Positions 7,640 through 15,978 of a stretch of DNA of 31,354 nt are shown here, piece by piece. The notes beneath the pieces are model-generated. The model made no database searches. It saw only the letters and a program-made list of their open reading frames with translations, and had not been told where the DNA came from. Source of the DNA: URNF01 sp045634325 (GTDB taxonomy: Bacteria; Bacillota; Clostridia; Oscillospirales; Acutalibacteraceae); NCBI GenBank assembly GCA_045634325.1, contig JAZRAA010000055.1, positions 1 to 31,354 of the forward strand. The letters run 5' to 3'. Position numbers and translations under genes: made by a program. Positions within the stretch are counted from its first letter, which is position 1. Every line of letters begins with the position of its first letter.

Positions 7640-9556
7640 GTGCCGAAAATTCATGTTTTGGACAAACACACGGCTGAATTGATTGCCGCAGGCGAGGTGG
7701 TGGAACGCCCCGCTTCTGTGGTGAAAGAATTATTGGAAAATACCATTGATGCCGGTGCTACCACTGTTACGTTGGAAATTAAAAACGGCGGTATCTCGCT
7801 TATTCGTATTACTGATAACGGTTGCGGTATTGCACACGAAGACGTGCCGCGCGCTTTTCTGCGTCATGCTACCAGTAAAGTACGGTATGAACAGGATTTA
7901 GAGCAAATTCGCACGTTGGGTTTCCGTGGTGAAGCGTTGGCTTCGGTTGCGGCGGTCGCAGATGTACGACTCACTACTTGCACTGACGAGAGCGGTCTTG
8001 GAACGTTGTATCATATTTGCGGCGGCGAAGAACGTGAATATGCGGAGTGCGGCGCCGCAAAAGGTACAGTGATTTCGGTTGCGGAGTTGTTTTACAATGT
8101 GCCCGCACGTATGAAATTTTTAAAAAAAGACGTCAGCGAAGGCAATGCAGTAGCAGGCGTGGTGCAAAAACTGGCACTGTCCCATCCTGAAATTTCTTTT
8201 CGTTTTATCCGCGAGGGCAGAGAGGAGTTTTTAACTCCCGGCAACGGTGATTTGTATGCCACGATATATGCGGTACTCGGCAGAGATTTTGCGGGTGGAT
8301 TGTTACCGGTATCGTATACGCTGGACGGCGTGCAGGTAGAGGGATTTTGCTGTAAACCATCCGCTACCCGTGCTAACCGTACCATGCAGTACTTCTTTAT
8401 CAACGGACGGTATGTTAAAACCGATACCGCCGCGGTTGCGCTGGGACGTGCGTATCAAGGCTTGATTATGACAGGCCGCTATCCTGCGTGCGTGTTACAT
8501 ATTACCATAGCACCGCAAGCGGTGGATGTTAACGTGCACCCCGCGAAAATCGAGGTGCGGTTTGTCAATGAAAAACCTGTATTTGACGCGGTGTATCACG
8601 GTGTGCGTTCCACCCTGCAAAGTGGAGACACTTTACAGAAAGTTTCGTTGCCGCAGGGTGCAAAACGACAAAATCCATTTGAAAAACATGATATACCGCA
8701 AAAAGATAGCGGCATGCAAACGTCGTTCAATAACTTAATGCGTAAAGCAACTCCCATAGCACCGCAACCCAAACCGTTAGAAAGGGTCGCTGTCACACCA
8801 ACTGCCGTACCCACTGTGCCGCAAATCAGTCATGGCGTACCCGCACCTTCGCGAAAGGTGATGCGGGATACCACCTTGTCGGATATTGCGGTAGATAGTA
8901 TTGAGGAATTGATGCCGGTTAAAATGGTGCCAACCGAAAAGACGGTTGCGCCCACGGCGGAGGTTTTGCCCGAGCCGGAAGATGCCATGCCGCCGGTGCG
9001 AGTGGTTGGAGAAATTTTTGCGACCTATATTCTGGCAGAGTGCGGGGAAGAGATGGTGGTTGTGGACAAGCATGCCGCCCATGAACGCATTTTGTATAAT
9101 AAATTGAAAGACAGTGCTGCACCGGATGCACAATTATTGTTAGAACCGGTAACCGTAACGCTGGACAGCGATGCAGTCAACGCTTTGCTTGCTTGTGCAT
9201 CTACTTTGGAAGCGGCGGGATACAGCATTGAGGATTTTGGCGGTCTTACCGTGCTGGTGCGTGCGATACCGACAGTACTTGCGGGCTGTGACGTTAAAGC
9301 AGTGATTGAAGAGATTGCAGGTGGTCTCGCCTCGGGCAAACGTGATGTGCTCACCGCAAAAGAAGATTGGATATACCATTCTATTGCTTGCCGCGCCGCT
9401 ATTAAAGCGGGGGACACCACCAAACCACAGGAATGGCAGGCGTTGGTTGAGCGGGTACTCACCGATAAACAAGTGCGATATTGTCCCCACGGCAGACCGG
9501 TTTGCTTTGTGATGACCAAAAAAGAATTGGAAAAACAGTTCGGACGGATTGTGTGA
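7640..9556 (+). CDS. mutL: DNA mismatch repair protein MutL (endonuclease type)
   Basis: MutL couples mismatch recognition by MutS to strand incision. The start is GTG at 7640, with AAAGGAGGAG just upstream. The N-terminal GHKL ATPase has IAAGEVVERPASVVKELLEN, the DNGCGI and GFRGEAL motifs. A poorly conserved Pro-rich linker covers about residues 330-450. The C-terminal domain carries an endonuclease-type motif at D476 (DKHAAHERILYN), ACRAAIKAGD and CPHGRP (615-620). The usual pattern is DQHAx2Ex4E; here Q is K and the last E is N. The conserved Asp, His, first Glu and CPHGRP remain, so nicking activity is likely but not certain. The stop overlaps the miaA start. Confidence 0.96.
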   Translation: MPKIHVLDKHTAELIAAGEVVERPASVVKELLENTIDAGATTVTLEIKNGGISLIRITDNGCGIAHEDVPRAFLRHATSKVRYEQDLEQIRTLGFRGEALASVAAVADVRLTTCTDESGLGTLYHICGGEEREYAECGAAKGTVISVAELFYNVPARMKFLKKDVSEGNAVAGVVQKLALSHPEISFRFIREGREEFLTPGNGDLYATIYAVLGRDFAGGLLPVSYTLDGVQVEGFCCKPSATRANRTMQYFFINGRYVKTDTAAVALGRAYQGLIMTGRYPACVLHITIAPQAVDVNVHPAKIEVRFVNEKPVFDAVYHGVRSTLQSGDTLQKVSLPQGAKRQNPFEKHDIPQKDSGMQTSFNNLMRKATPIAPQPKPLERVAVTPTAVPTVPQISHGVPAPSRKVMRDTTLSDIAVDSIEELMPVKMVPTEKTVAPTAEVLPEPEDAMPPVRVVGEIFATYILAECGEEMVVVDKHAAHERILYNKLKDSAAPDAQLLLEPVTVTLDSDAVNALLACASTLEAAGYSIEDFGGLTVLVRAIPTVLAGCDVKAVIEEIAGGLASGKRDVLTAKEDWIYHSIACRAAIKAGDTTKPQEWQALVERVLTDKQVRYCPHGRPVCFVMTKKELEKQFGRIV

Positions 9557-10506
9557 TGAAGAAAACGGAAACTAGAAAACGATATCTGGCTGTGGCGGGA
9601 CCTACCGCTTCAGGCAAGAGTGCGCTGGCGGTAGCATTGGCAAAACAGCTTGATGGCGAAGTGGTGTCGGCGGATTCTATGCAAGTTTATGATACCATTG
9701 CCATTGGTACGGCACGTTCGACCGTGGAGGAAATGCAAGGGATACCGCATTATTTGCTGGGATTTTTGCCGTTATCGCAACCGTATAGCGTGGCGCAGTA
9801 TGTCACCGATGCGAAAGCAGTGTTGGCGGATATAGATGCGCGTGGAAAACTGCCTATTCTTTGCGGCGGGACCGGATTATATATGCAATCTTTAACTGAA
9901 AACATACAGTTTGATGCACAGGCTCCTCAATCGGAGACGTTTCGAGAACAATTGAAAATCCGTGCTACGCAAGAGGGCGGCGAGGCTTTATTGCGTGAAT
10001 TGGAGGCTGTGGATGCCGTCACTGCCGCAAAATTGCATCCAAATGATTTGGGGCGTATTATTCGTGCGTTAGAAGTATACCACGTGACAGGGCATCCGAT
10101 TAGCGAGCAGGTGCGGGAATCTCGCAAAGAGCCGCCCGCATTTGATACTTGTTTGCTGGTGTTGGATTTTAAAGACCGTGAAAAACTATACGCCCGCATT
10201 AACAGTCGTGTGGACGTGATGGTGCAAAACGGGTTATTGGAAGAGGCGAAAGCGGTGCTGTCGGGTCCTTATGCGCCCACCGCCATGCAGGCAATTGGGT
10301 ATAAGGAATTGCGCCCTTATTTTGACGGTGCCTTGTCTTTGGAAGAGGCGCTTGATAATTTGAAAAAAAGCACCAGACATTATGCAAAAAGGCAATTGTC
10401 GTGGTTTCGGCGTATACCGTATGCGCAGTTTTTATACGTGGATACGTATGCGGATTTGGGAGCGTTGACCGACGCTGCAATAAACATTTGGAAGGAAGGA
10501 CAGTGA
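9556..10506 (+). CDS. miaA: tRNA dimethylallyltransferase
   Basis: MiaA transfers the dimethylallyl group to N6 of A37 in tRNAs reading codons that begin with U, making the substrate for MiaB. The 316-residue protein shows the P-loop GPTASGKS (residues 15-22), the DSMQVYD motif starting at D40, and GGTGLYMQSL. The start is the ATG at 9556, whose A is the last base of the mutL TGA, so the two genes are probably translationally coupled. The open frame extends upstream inside mutL, but those codons have no matching family sequence. Having miaA and miaB in one transcription unit puts both steps of the ms2i6A pathway under shared expression. Confidence 0.96.
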   Translation: MKKTETRKRYLAVAGPTASGKSALAVALAKQLDGEVVSADSMQVYDTIAIGTARSTVEEMQGIPHYLLGFLPLSQPYSVAQYVTDAKAVLADIDARGKLPILCGGTGLYMQSLTENIQFDAQAPQSETFREQLKIRATQEGGEALLRELEAVDAVTAAKLHPNDLGRIIRALEVYHVTGHPISEQVRESRKEPPAFDTCLLVLDFKDREKLYARINSRVDVMVQNGLLEEAKAVLSGPYAPTAMQAIGYKELRPYFDGALSLEEALDNLKKSTRHYAKRQLSWFRRIPYAQFLYVDTYADLGALTDAAINIWKEGQ

Positions 10507-10511
10507 TAGAT

Positions 10512-11732
10512 ATGAAACGGTTTTTGAAAAAACTCGGCACGTTTATTCTGTCTTTACTTTTACTTGGATACGTCGCATTACAGATTTATCCGCTGTTGTA
10601 TTCATCGGTCACCACCGAAACAGTATACACATACAGCGCATACGAAACCCTGAACGTAGATTGTGTTGCGATTCGTAATGAAACTACCGTACCGCTGAGC
10701 ACTTCCAATTATGTGTTTTACACGGTGCAAAACGGTACCCGTGTTGCGAATGGTGGCACTATTGCGGAGTTGTACAGTGGTAAAAACGATGCATTGGTTA
10801 AACAACAATTAGCAGAGTTGGATGTTGAGATAGCGCAACTCAAAGAAATCCAGACGTTGGGTGCCAGCGGTGTGGCAGGTTTGGATATTTTAAACATGCA
10901 AATTGATCGTGCCATGGTTGAGCTGGTGGAGGCGGGAAGTGCAGCCACTGTATCCGAATTACATAGTTTGCGACAACGCCTACTTGGTTTTTTTAATAAA
11001 AAACAAACTGTTACAGGTAAAACGGTGGATTTTTCCGCGCGTATTGAAACGTTGCAAACGCAGCGTGCCGATTTGGCAAAAAATTATAAAGCGCCAATTA
11101 GTGCGGTGAAAGCCCCTGCTGCCGGTTATTTTGTGGATTGTGTAGATGGTTTTGAAGGCGTGCTGACGGTCAAAGACGTCAAAAATATGACCATTGATAC
11201 CGTTAAAACCGCTTTGCAAACCGAGATTGCGGACAATCTGGTTGGTTATGCGGGGAAAATTGTGCGGGATTATACTTGGTATATTGCTTGCGTGGTGCCC
11301 GGTTCGTATGCAACTACTTTTGCAGTGGATAAAGAATTACACGTGCGGTTTCCGCTTGTTACTGACGAAGAGGTACCGGTAAAAGTGGTGGCGTGTAATC
11401 GCTCTGAAAACGGCGAGCTTGCCGTGGTGTTTGAATGTGTGAATATGTCCGAGTCGCTTTCTGCTGTGCGGAAAGAGTCTTTGGAGATTTTGTTGGTTGA
11501 GCATACAGGTTTGCGGGTTCCCAAACGTGCTATCACCACCGATGACACACAGCAGGTGGGCGTATATGTTCGTTCGGGTGATATTGTGCGTTTCCGTAAA
11601 ATCGAACAAAAATACAGCGAAGCTGCCGATTATGTCATTTGTGCTTTGCAGGATGAGGACGGATATTTGCAGTTATATGACGACATTATCATAGAGGGGA
11701 GTAACTTGTATGACGGCAAACTCATTCGTTAA
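10512..11732 (+). CDS. HlyD-like membrane-anchored protein
   Basis: A 406-residue protein with a short basic N-terminus (MKRFLKKLG), one transmembrane segment at about residues 8-28, and a large outside part. It looks like the periplasmic-adaptor (HlyD) class: a first lipoyl-like half (about 45-90, ending VANGGTIAELYSG), a helical, possibly coiled-coil stretch (about 95-190), and a second beta-rich half (SAVKAPAAGYFVDCVDGFEG and onwards). No ABC transporter or RND partner is encoded nearby. Genes of this kind sit before yggS-sepF in many Clostridia, which hints at an envelope or division-linked role. A GTG at 10503, overlapping the miaA stop, is an alternative in-frame start; GGAAGGAAGGA could serve either. 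Confidence 0.7.
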   Translation: MKRFLKKLGTFILSLLLLGYVALQIYPLLYSSVTTETVYTYSAYETLNVDCVAIRNETTVPLSTSNYVFYTVQNGTRVANGGTIAELYSGKNDALVKQQLAELDVEIAQLKEIQTLGASGVAGLDILNMQIDRAMVELVEAGSAATVSELHSLRQRLLGFFNKKQTVTGKTVDFSARIETLQTQRADLAKNYKAPISAVKAPAAGYFVDCVDGFEGVLTVKDVKNMTIDTVKTALQTEIADNLVGYAGKIVRDYTWYIACVVPGSYATTFAVDKELHVRFPLVTDEEVPVKVVACNRSENGELAVVFECVNMSESLSAVRKESLEILLVEHTGLRVPKRAITTDDTQQVGVYVRSGDIVRFRKIEQKYSEAADYVICALQDEDGYLQLYDDIIIEGSNLYDGKLIR

Positions 11733-12414
11733 AGAAAATCTTGAACGGGTGCACGAACAGATGGGAAATGCCTGCATACGAGCGGGCAGACCTGCTGATA
11801 GCGTGCAACTGATAGCGGTCACCAAAACGGTGGCACCTGATTTGATAAACGAAGCTATTGCGGCGGGTGTGACGGCTATTGGCGAAAACCGCGTGCAGGA
11901 ATTTCTTGGCAAACGCGATGTATTGCACTTGGATGGTGTTTCTGCTCATCTTATCGGGCATTTGCAAACCAATAAAGTGAAAAGCATTGTTGGTAAGGTA
12001 GATATGCTGCAATCGGTAGACAGTGAACGGTTGGCGTTAGCTGTTAATAAAGCGTCTGCGGCATTAAATACGGTGACCAATATTTTATTAGAGGTCAATA
12101 TCGGCAGAGAACCCCAAAAAGCAGGGGTGTTGCCGGAAGAATTGGATGCGTTGCTGGATACAATAGCGGCAATGCCGTTTGTTAAAGTGCATGGGCTGAT
12201 GACTGTTCCGCCGATTTTGGAAACGGAAGCAGAAAAGAGAAAAATATTTTCAAAAATGTATCAAATGTTTGTTGACATTCGGGACAAAAAATTAGATAAT
12301 ATAGATATGAAAATACTATCTATGGGTATGTCCGGTGATTTCACCGAAGCGATTTTGGAGGGTGCGACCACTGTGCGGGTCGGTACCGCCATTTTCGGCC
12401 ACAGACAGTATTAA
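11710..12414 (+). CDS. yggS: YggS/YlmE family PLP-binding protein (PLPBP)
   Basis: This is a single-domain fold-type III pyridoxal-phosphate protein of the PLP-homeostasis family, with no known enzymatic reaction; it buffers PLP and affects amino-acid pools. The PLP lysine is K39 in LIAVTKT. Other family marks are IGENRVQEFL, HLIGHLQTNK, the SMGMSGDFTEAI phosphate-binding motif and GATTVRVGTAIFGHR near the end. At 234 residues it has normal length. It overlaps the end of the HlyD-like gene by 23 bp, and GAGGGGAG upstream of the ATG at 11710 supports this start. The position before sepF is the conserved Gram-positive one (ylmE-ylmF). Confidence 0.95.
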   Translation: MTANSFVKENLERVHEQMGNACIRAGRPADSVQLIAVTKTVAPDLINEAIAAGVTAIGENRVQEFLGKRDVLHLDGVSAHLIGHLQTNKVKSIVGKVDMLQSVDSERLALAVNKASAALNTVTNILLEVNIGREPQKAGVLPEELDALLDTIAAMPFVKVHGLMTVPPILETEAEKRKIFSKMYQMFVDIRDKKLDNIDMKILSMGMSGDFTEAILEGATTVRVGTAIFGHRQY

Positions 12415-12432
12415 AATACGGAGGTATGAAAA

Positions 12433-12891
12433 ATGGGCTTTTTGGATAAACTGGTTGACGCTATCAATAAATCCCCTGAGGATGAACTGGATGAAGAGGT
12501 TATGATGGAGGAGGAAGAAGAAACCACCATTACTCGCAAAGAGAAGTCTTTTATGGCAACTCTGGACGAAGAACCGCGCAAAGCGAATAATAAGGTTGTC
12601 AACATTCATGCGACGGCTCAGCTACAGGTTGTTTTGGTCAAACCCGAGCGCTTTGACGATGCCAGCACGGTTGCTGACCACCTCAATGCTAAACGCACGG
12701 TGGTTTTGAACTTGGAATCTGCCAACAAAGATGTGGCTCGCCGCATTTTGGACTTTTTGAGCGGTGTCGCGTATGCGAATGACGGTCAAATTAAAAAGGT
12801 TGCCAATTGCACCTTTATCATTACCCCTTATAACGTCGGTGTGATGGGCGATTTGCTGGATGAATTGGAGAACAATGGACTCTACTTCTGA
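12433..12891 (+). CDS. sepF: Cell division protein SepF
   Basis: SepF is a membrane-binding partner of FtsZ that organises septum formation. The 152-residue protein has an amphipathic N-terminal helix (MGFLDKLVDAINK) typical of the membrane anchor, an acidic linker (about 17-40), and the conserved SepF core (about 55-150) with VVLVKPERFDDA, TVVLNLE and a C-terminal FIITPYNVGV. GGAGG precedes the ATG. It lies 18 bp after yggS and overlaps ylmH by 17 bp. Confidence 0.95.
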   Translation: MGFLDKLVDAINKSPEDELDEEVMMEEEEETTITRKEKSFMATLDEEPRKANNKVVNIHATAQLQVVLVKPERFDDASTVADHLNAKRTVVLNLESANKDVARRILDFLSGVAYANDGQIKKVANCTFIITPYNVGVMGDLLDELENNGLYF

Positions 12892-13630
12892 GGACCGCTT
12901 ATTACTGGCACGCACGGAAGATGTTGTGCGGCTGTGTGAAAAATACAGTTATCCGCATTTTATCGGTTTTTTGGACGAACGGCAACAAGCAATCGCGTTG
13001 CCGTTTTGCCGACGATTTGCGGGGGTTACACCGCGCTTTTGGGGTGGCCATACGGATGCGGAGCGAGTGATGCTCGGTGTTTTTCCGGATTTTATGCAAC
13101 CCGACGAAACGTTGTTTCCGTTGGAGCCTTTGACTTTTCGCTACCGAGAAAACACTTCGCTGTCCCATCGCGACTTTTTGGGCGCTATGCTGGGCTCGGG
13201 TATTCGCCGCGAGAAAATCGGAGACATCTTATGCTTTCCCGATAAAACAGTGGTGTTTGTGGATGCGGATATTGCGTCGTTTATTGTGGAGCAAATCACG
13301 AAGGTTGGATCGCAGGGCGTACAGGTTTCTCGCGGTCTGGACGAGCCGTTGGTGTTTGAGAGACGGTTTAAAGAGCTGCAGACGACCGTCGCATCTGCCC
13401 GATTGGATAATGTGGTGAAGGCACTCACGGGTTTGTCCCGTGAAAAAGCGGCATCGGCGGTTGTAGCAGGCCTGGTCTCTTGTAATCATCAGGTGTGTGT
13501 GAATGTGTCGAAGGGTATCGCCGAGGGAGATGTTCTTTCGATTCGCGGTTATGGACGTTTTCGCGTGGTTTCTTTGTCGGCGCGCACCAAAAAAGACAGA
13601 TTGGTGTTATTTGCGCAAAAATATCTATAA
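12875..13630 (+). CDS. ylmH: YlmH-type RNA-binding protein (S4 domain)
   Basis: A 251-residue protein of the YlmH family, ribosome-associated in Bacillus and linked to rescue of stalled translation and to division-gene clusters. The C-terminal S4 RNA-binding domain is at about residues 175-240 (SARLDNVVKALTGLSREKA and following, then VSKGIAEGDVLSIRGYGRFRVV). The start is placed at the ATG at 12875 with GGAG just upstream; the open frame begins at 12860 but has no site there. The ylmG (YggT) gene that separates sepF and ylmH in Bacillus is missing here. Confidence 0.92.
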   Translation: MDSTSEDRLLLARTEDVVRLCEKYSYPHFIGFLDERQQAIALPFCRRFAGVTPRFWGGHTDAERVMLGVFPDFMQPDETLFPLEPLTFRYRENTSLSHRDFLGAMLGSGIRREKIGDILCFPDKTVVFVDADIASFIVEQITKVGSQGVQVSRGLDEPLVFERRFKELQTTVASARLDNVVKALTGLSREKAASAVVAGLVSCNHQVCVNVSKGIAEGDVLSIRGYGRFRVVSLSARTKKDRLVLFAQKYL

Positions 13631-13656
13631 AAACTACTTTTTGGAGGAGATTTTCA

Positions 13657-14442
13657 ATGTATACCGTTGATGAAATCAGAAATGTTACCTTTACCAAAAC
13701 CCTTGGAGGGTATAAAACCAGCGAGGTGGACGATTTTATAGATGTTTGTGCGGATACCGTCGAAGCCTTGACTGCTGAAAAAGAAGATTTGAAAAGAAAA
13801 ATGGAGATGCTCGCTAATAAAGTGGTGGAATACCGCAATGACGAAGACAGCATCCGTAGCGCTTTATTGAGCGCACAGCGTTTGGGTGACACCGTGTTGC
13901 GTGAGGCAAATCATAAAGCTAACTTGATTTTGGACGATGCCAAAATCAAAGCGGAAAAGATGGAGCAGAACGCAAAGCAACAGATTGCAGAACAGTTGCA
14001 AGAACTGGAACGCATCAAGAAGTTGGTCAGCGAGTTCAAATCCAAGATTTTAGGCGTATATCGTGAGCATCTTTCTATGATTGATGTATTGCCGGAATAT
14101 AAAGAAGTCGAGGAAGAACAACCTGTCGAGCAAGAACAACCTGCTAAAGATGTTTTGCCGGTTGCGCCCGATATGCCGGTAGAGGAAGTTGTAGAATCCA
14201 AACCGGTGGTTATGCCGGTGAAAGAGGAAATTATATCCGAAACGGCAGATGCTATGGAAATGCCGATAGAGGTTGACGAGGAAACGGCGGATGAAGTATC
14301 GTCTGTTGAAGAATTAGAGGAAGATACTGCGCGTTTTTCCGGCTTGAAATTTGGCGTTGATTATAATATGGCGGCAGATGACGACGAAGATGAAGATGAC
14401 GTTGCCGCCGATAAAAAACACCACAAACGTAAATTTTTCTGA
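13657..14442 (+). CDS. divIVA: DivIVA-like cell division/polarity protein
   Basis: DivIVA family proteins bind curved membrane at poles and septa through an N-terminal lipid-binding domain and a coiled coil. Here the N-terminus MYTVDEIRNVTFTKTLGGYKTSEVDDFI is the conserved domain, followed by helical coiled coil to about residue 135, then an acidic tail rich in Glu, Pro and Val (about 145-250) ending in a basic KKHHKRKFF. GGAGGAG precedes the ATG at 13657; the open frame extends upstream into ylmH but that part is shadow. At 261 residues it is longer than B. subtilis DivIVA because of the acidic tail. A terminator-like hairpin follows. Confidence 0.9.
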   Translation: MYTVDEIRNVTFTKTLGGYKTSEVDDFIDVCADTVEALTAEKEDLKRKMEMLANKVVEYRNDEDSIRSALLSAQRLGDTVLREANHKANLILDDAKIKAEKMEQNAKQQIAEQLQELERIKKLVSEFKSKILGVYREHLSMIDVLPEYKEVEEEQPVEQEQPAKDVLPVAPDMPVEEVVESKPVVMPVKEEIISETADAMEMPIEVDEETADEVSSVEELEEDTARFSGLKFGVDYNMAADDDEDEDDVAADKKHHKRKFF

Positions 14443-14451
14443 TAGTACATA

Positions 14452-14480
14452 AAAACGGCGCATCCGCGCCGTTTTATTTT
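14452..14480 (+). terminator. Terminator-like hairpin between divIVA and lspA
   Basis: A 10-bp perfect stem (14452-14461 with 14466-14475, core CGGCGC) with an ATCC loop is followed by ATTTT. The lspA ribosome binding site begins only about 4 bp later, leaving no space for a separate promoter after it, so partial readthrough or attenuation is likely. Confidence 0.8.
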
Positions 14481-14496
14481 GATAGGATGGAATGAT

Positions 14497-15045
14497 ATGA
14501 AAGGTTTTTGGGATAGTTTGACATTTCCGGGCGCATTGAAATATCGTTTGTGTATGTTATTGCCTGCGGTTTTGCTTGCCGGTTTGGACCAATGGTTTAA
14601 ATATCTGGCAGTGGTGTTTCTCAAGGGTAATCCCGCCACAGTGCTGATAGACGGTATCTTGGAATTGTTGTATGTGGAAAATACAGGTGCTGCTTTTAAT
14701 ATGCTTGCAGACCAACGCTGGTTTTTTATCATTGTCACTTTGGCAGTGTTATTGTTTTTGCTCGCGTTGATTATCAGTGGCAGATATCGCACACACGCAC
14801 TGCTCAACATAAGCTTTTGTTTGGTGCTCGCGGGCGGTATCGGCAACTTGATTGACCGTATCGCATATGGCTATGTTGTGGATTATATTTATTTAAAATG
14901 GATAGATTTTCCTGTTTTTAATTTCGCGGACTGTTGTTTGGTTATCGGCGCGATTGTGATGCTGATATTTTTCCTCTTTGTATACGAGGATGCAAAACCG
15001 CAAAAGGATATGGTCAATGATGAAACAGACACATCTGACAACTGA
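14497..15045 (+). CDS. lspA: Lipoprotein signal peptidase II
   Basis: LspA is the membrane aspartyl protease that cleaves signal peptides from diacylglyceryl-modified prolipoproteins. The 182-residue protein has four hydrophobic segments and all family motifs: DQWFKY (D31), ENTGAAFNML (61-70), AGGIGNLIDR with catalytic D120, and FNFAD with catalytic D145. It starts at the ATG at 14497 with AGGA 9 nt upstream; an in-frame TTG at 14479 lies in the terminator tail and is not used. It overlaps rluD by 29 bp. In Bacillus ileS lies between divIVA and lspA; it is absent here. Confidence 0.97.
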   Translation: MKGFWDSLTFPGALKYRLCMLLPAVLLAGLDQWFKYLAVVFLKGNPATVLIDGILELLYVENTGAAFNMLADQRWFFIIVTLAVLLFLLALIISGRYRTHALLNISFCLVLAGGIGNLIDRIAYGYVVDYIYLKWIDFPVFNFADCCLVIGAIVMLIFFLFVYEDAKPQKDMVNDETDTSDN

Positions 15046-15943
15046 ATCAGACGCAGGAGAGCGTATAGATCGTTACGTGGCGGCGATGCTTTCTATGACC
15101 CGTTCTGCCGTACAACACTTGTTGGATGGGGAGAACGTAACGGTTAATGGTAAAGCAGTGGGCAAAAATTATCGACTGCGCGCTTTTGAAATGGTGGAAA
15201 TTTGTATACCGGAGCCTGTTGCGTATGAAGCACAACCCGAAAACATTCCACTTTCGATTGCATATGAGGATGCGGATTTGTTGGTTGTCAACAAACCAAA
15301 AGGTATGGTCGTGCATCCCGCACCCGGTAATTACACGGGAACACTGGTCAATGCTCTGTTATATCATTGCGGCGAATCGCTGTCCGGCATTAACGGTGTG
15401 TTGCGACCGGGTATTGTACATCGTATAGATAAAGATACCAGCGGTTTGTTGATAGTTGCTAAAAGCGATAAAGCGCACGTGGGACTTGCCGAACAAATCA
15501 GTGCCCATTCTTTCACTCGTATCTATGAAACAGTAGTGTACGGCAATGTAAAGCAGGATAGCGGCACGGTGGATGCACCGATTGGCAGACACCCTAAAGA
15601 TCGAAAGAAAATGACGGTGATTGCCACGAATTCTAAACCTGCCGTGACACATTATGAGGTCATTGAGCGGTTTGCGGGTAGTGCCAATACCCCCGCTTAT
15701 ACGCATTTGCGTTGCCGCTTAGAGACGGGACGTACTCACCAAATCCGTGTGCACATGTCATATAGCGGTCATCCTGTAGCGGGAGATATCGTTTATGGTC
15801 CGCAGAAACATACGGACTTACAAGGGCAATGTTTACATGCGCGCACCATTGGTTTTGTACATCCGATAACGAATGCATATCTCGAATTTACCAGTGATTT
15901 ACCGCCGTATTTTACGGAGTTTTTACGAAAAATACGCAAATAA
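15017..15943 (+). CDS. rluD: 23S rRNA/tRNA pseudouridine synthase, RluD type
   Basis: RluA/RluD-family enzymes turn uridines of 23S rRNA (or tRNA) into pseudouridine. There is an N-terminal S4 domain (about residues 12-70, RSAVQHLLDGENVTVNGK), then the catalytic domain with HRIDKDTSGLLIVAK (catalytic D138) and RLETGRTHQIRVHM. The start is uncertain between ATGs at 15017 and 15020; AAAGGA at 15003-15008 spaces better to 15017. The gene overlaps lspA by 29 bp, as part of the conserved lspA-rluD pair (lspA-ylyB in Bacillus). The exact target within the RluA/C/D family cannot be fixed by sequence alone. Confidence 0.92.
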   Translation: MMKQTHLTTESDAGERIDRYVAAMLSMTRSAVQHLLDGENVTVNGKAVGKNYRLRAFEMVEICIPEPVAYEAQPENIPLSIAYEDADLLVVNKPKGMVVHPAPGNYTGTLVNALLYHCGESLSGINGVLRPGIVHRIDKDTSGLLIVAKSDKAHVGLAEQISAHSFTRIYETVVYGNVKQDSGTVDAPIGRHPKDRKKMTVIATNSKPAVTHYEVIERFAGSANTPAYTHLRCRLETGRTHQIRVHMSYSGHPVAGDIVYGPQKHTDLQGQCLHARTIGFVHPITNAYLEFTSDLPPYFTEFLRKIRK

Positions 15944-15977
15944 AAAACACCTCAAAGCGATGCTTTGAGGTGTTTTT
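15943..15977. terminator. Bidirectional terminator between rluD and glnS
   Basis: A 16-bp stem (15943-15958 with 15962-15977) with a GAT loop, A-rich on one side and T-rich on the other, lies between the convergent rluD and glnS stops and can end both transcripts. Confidence 0.92.
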
Positions 15978-15978
15978 G

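Noticed and set aside
14443..14496. Separate promoter for lspA after the terminator-like hairpin
   Set aside because: No -35/-10 pair fits between the T tract and the ribosome binding site.
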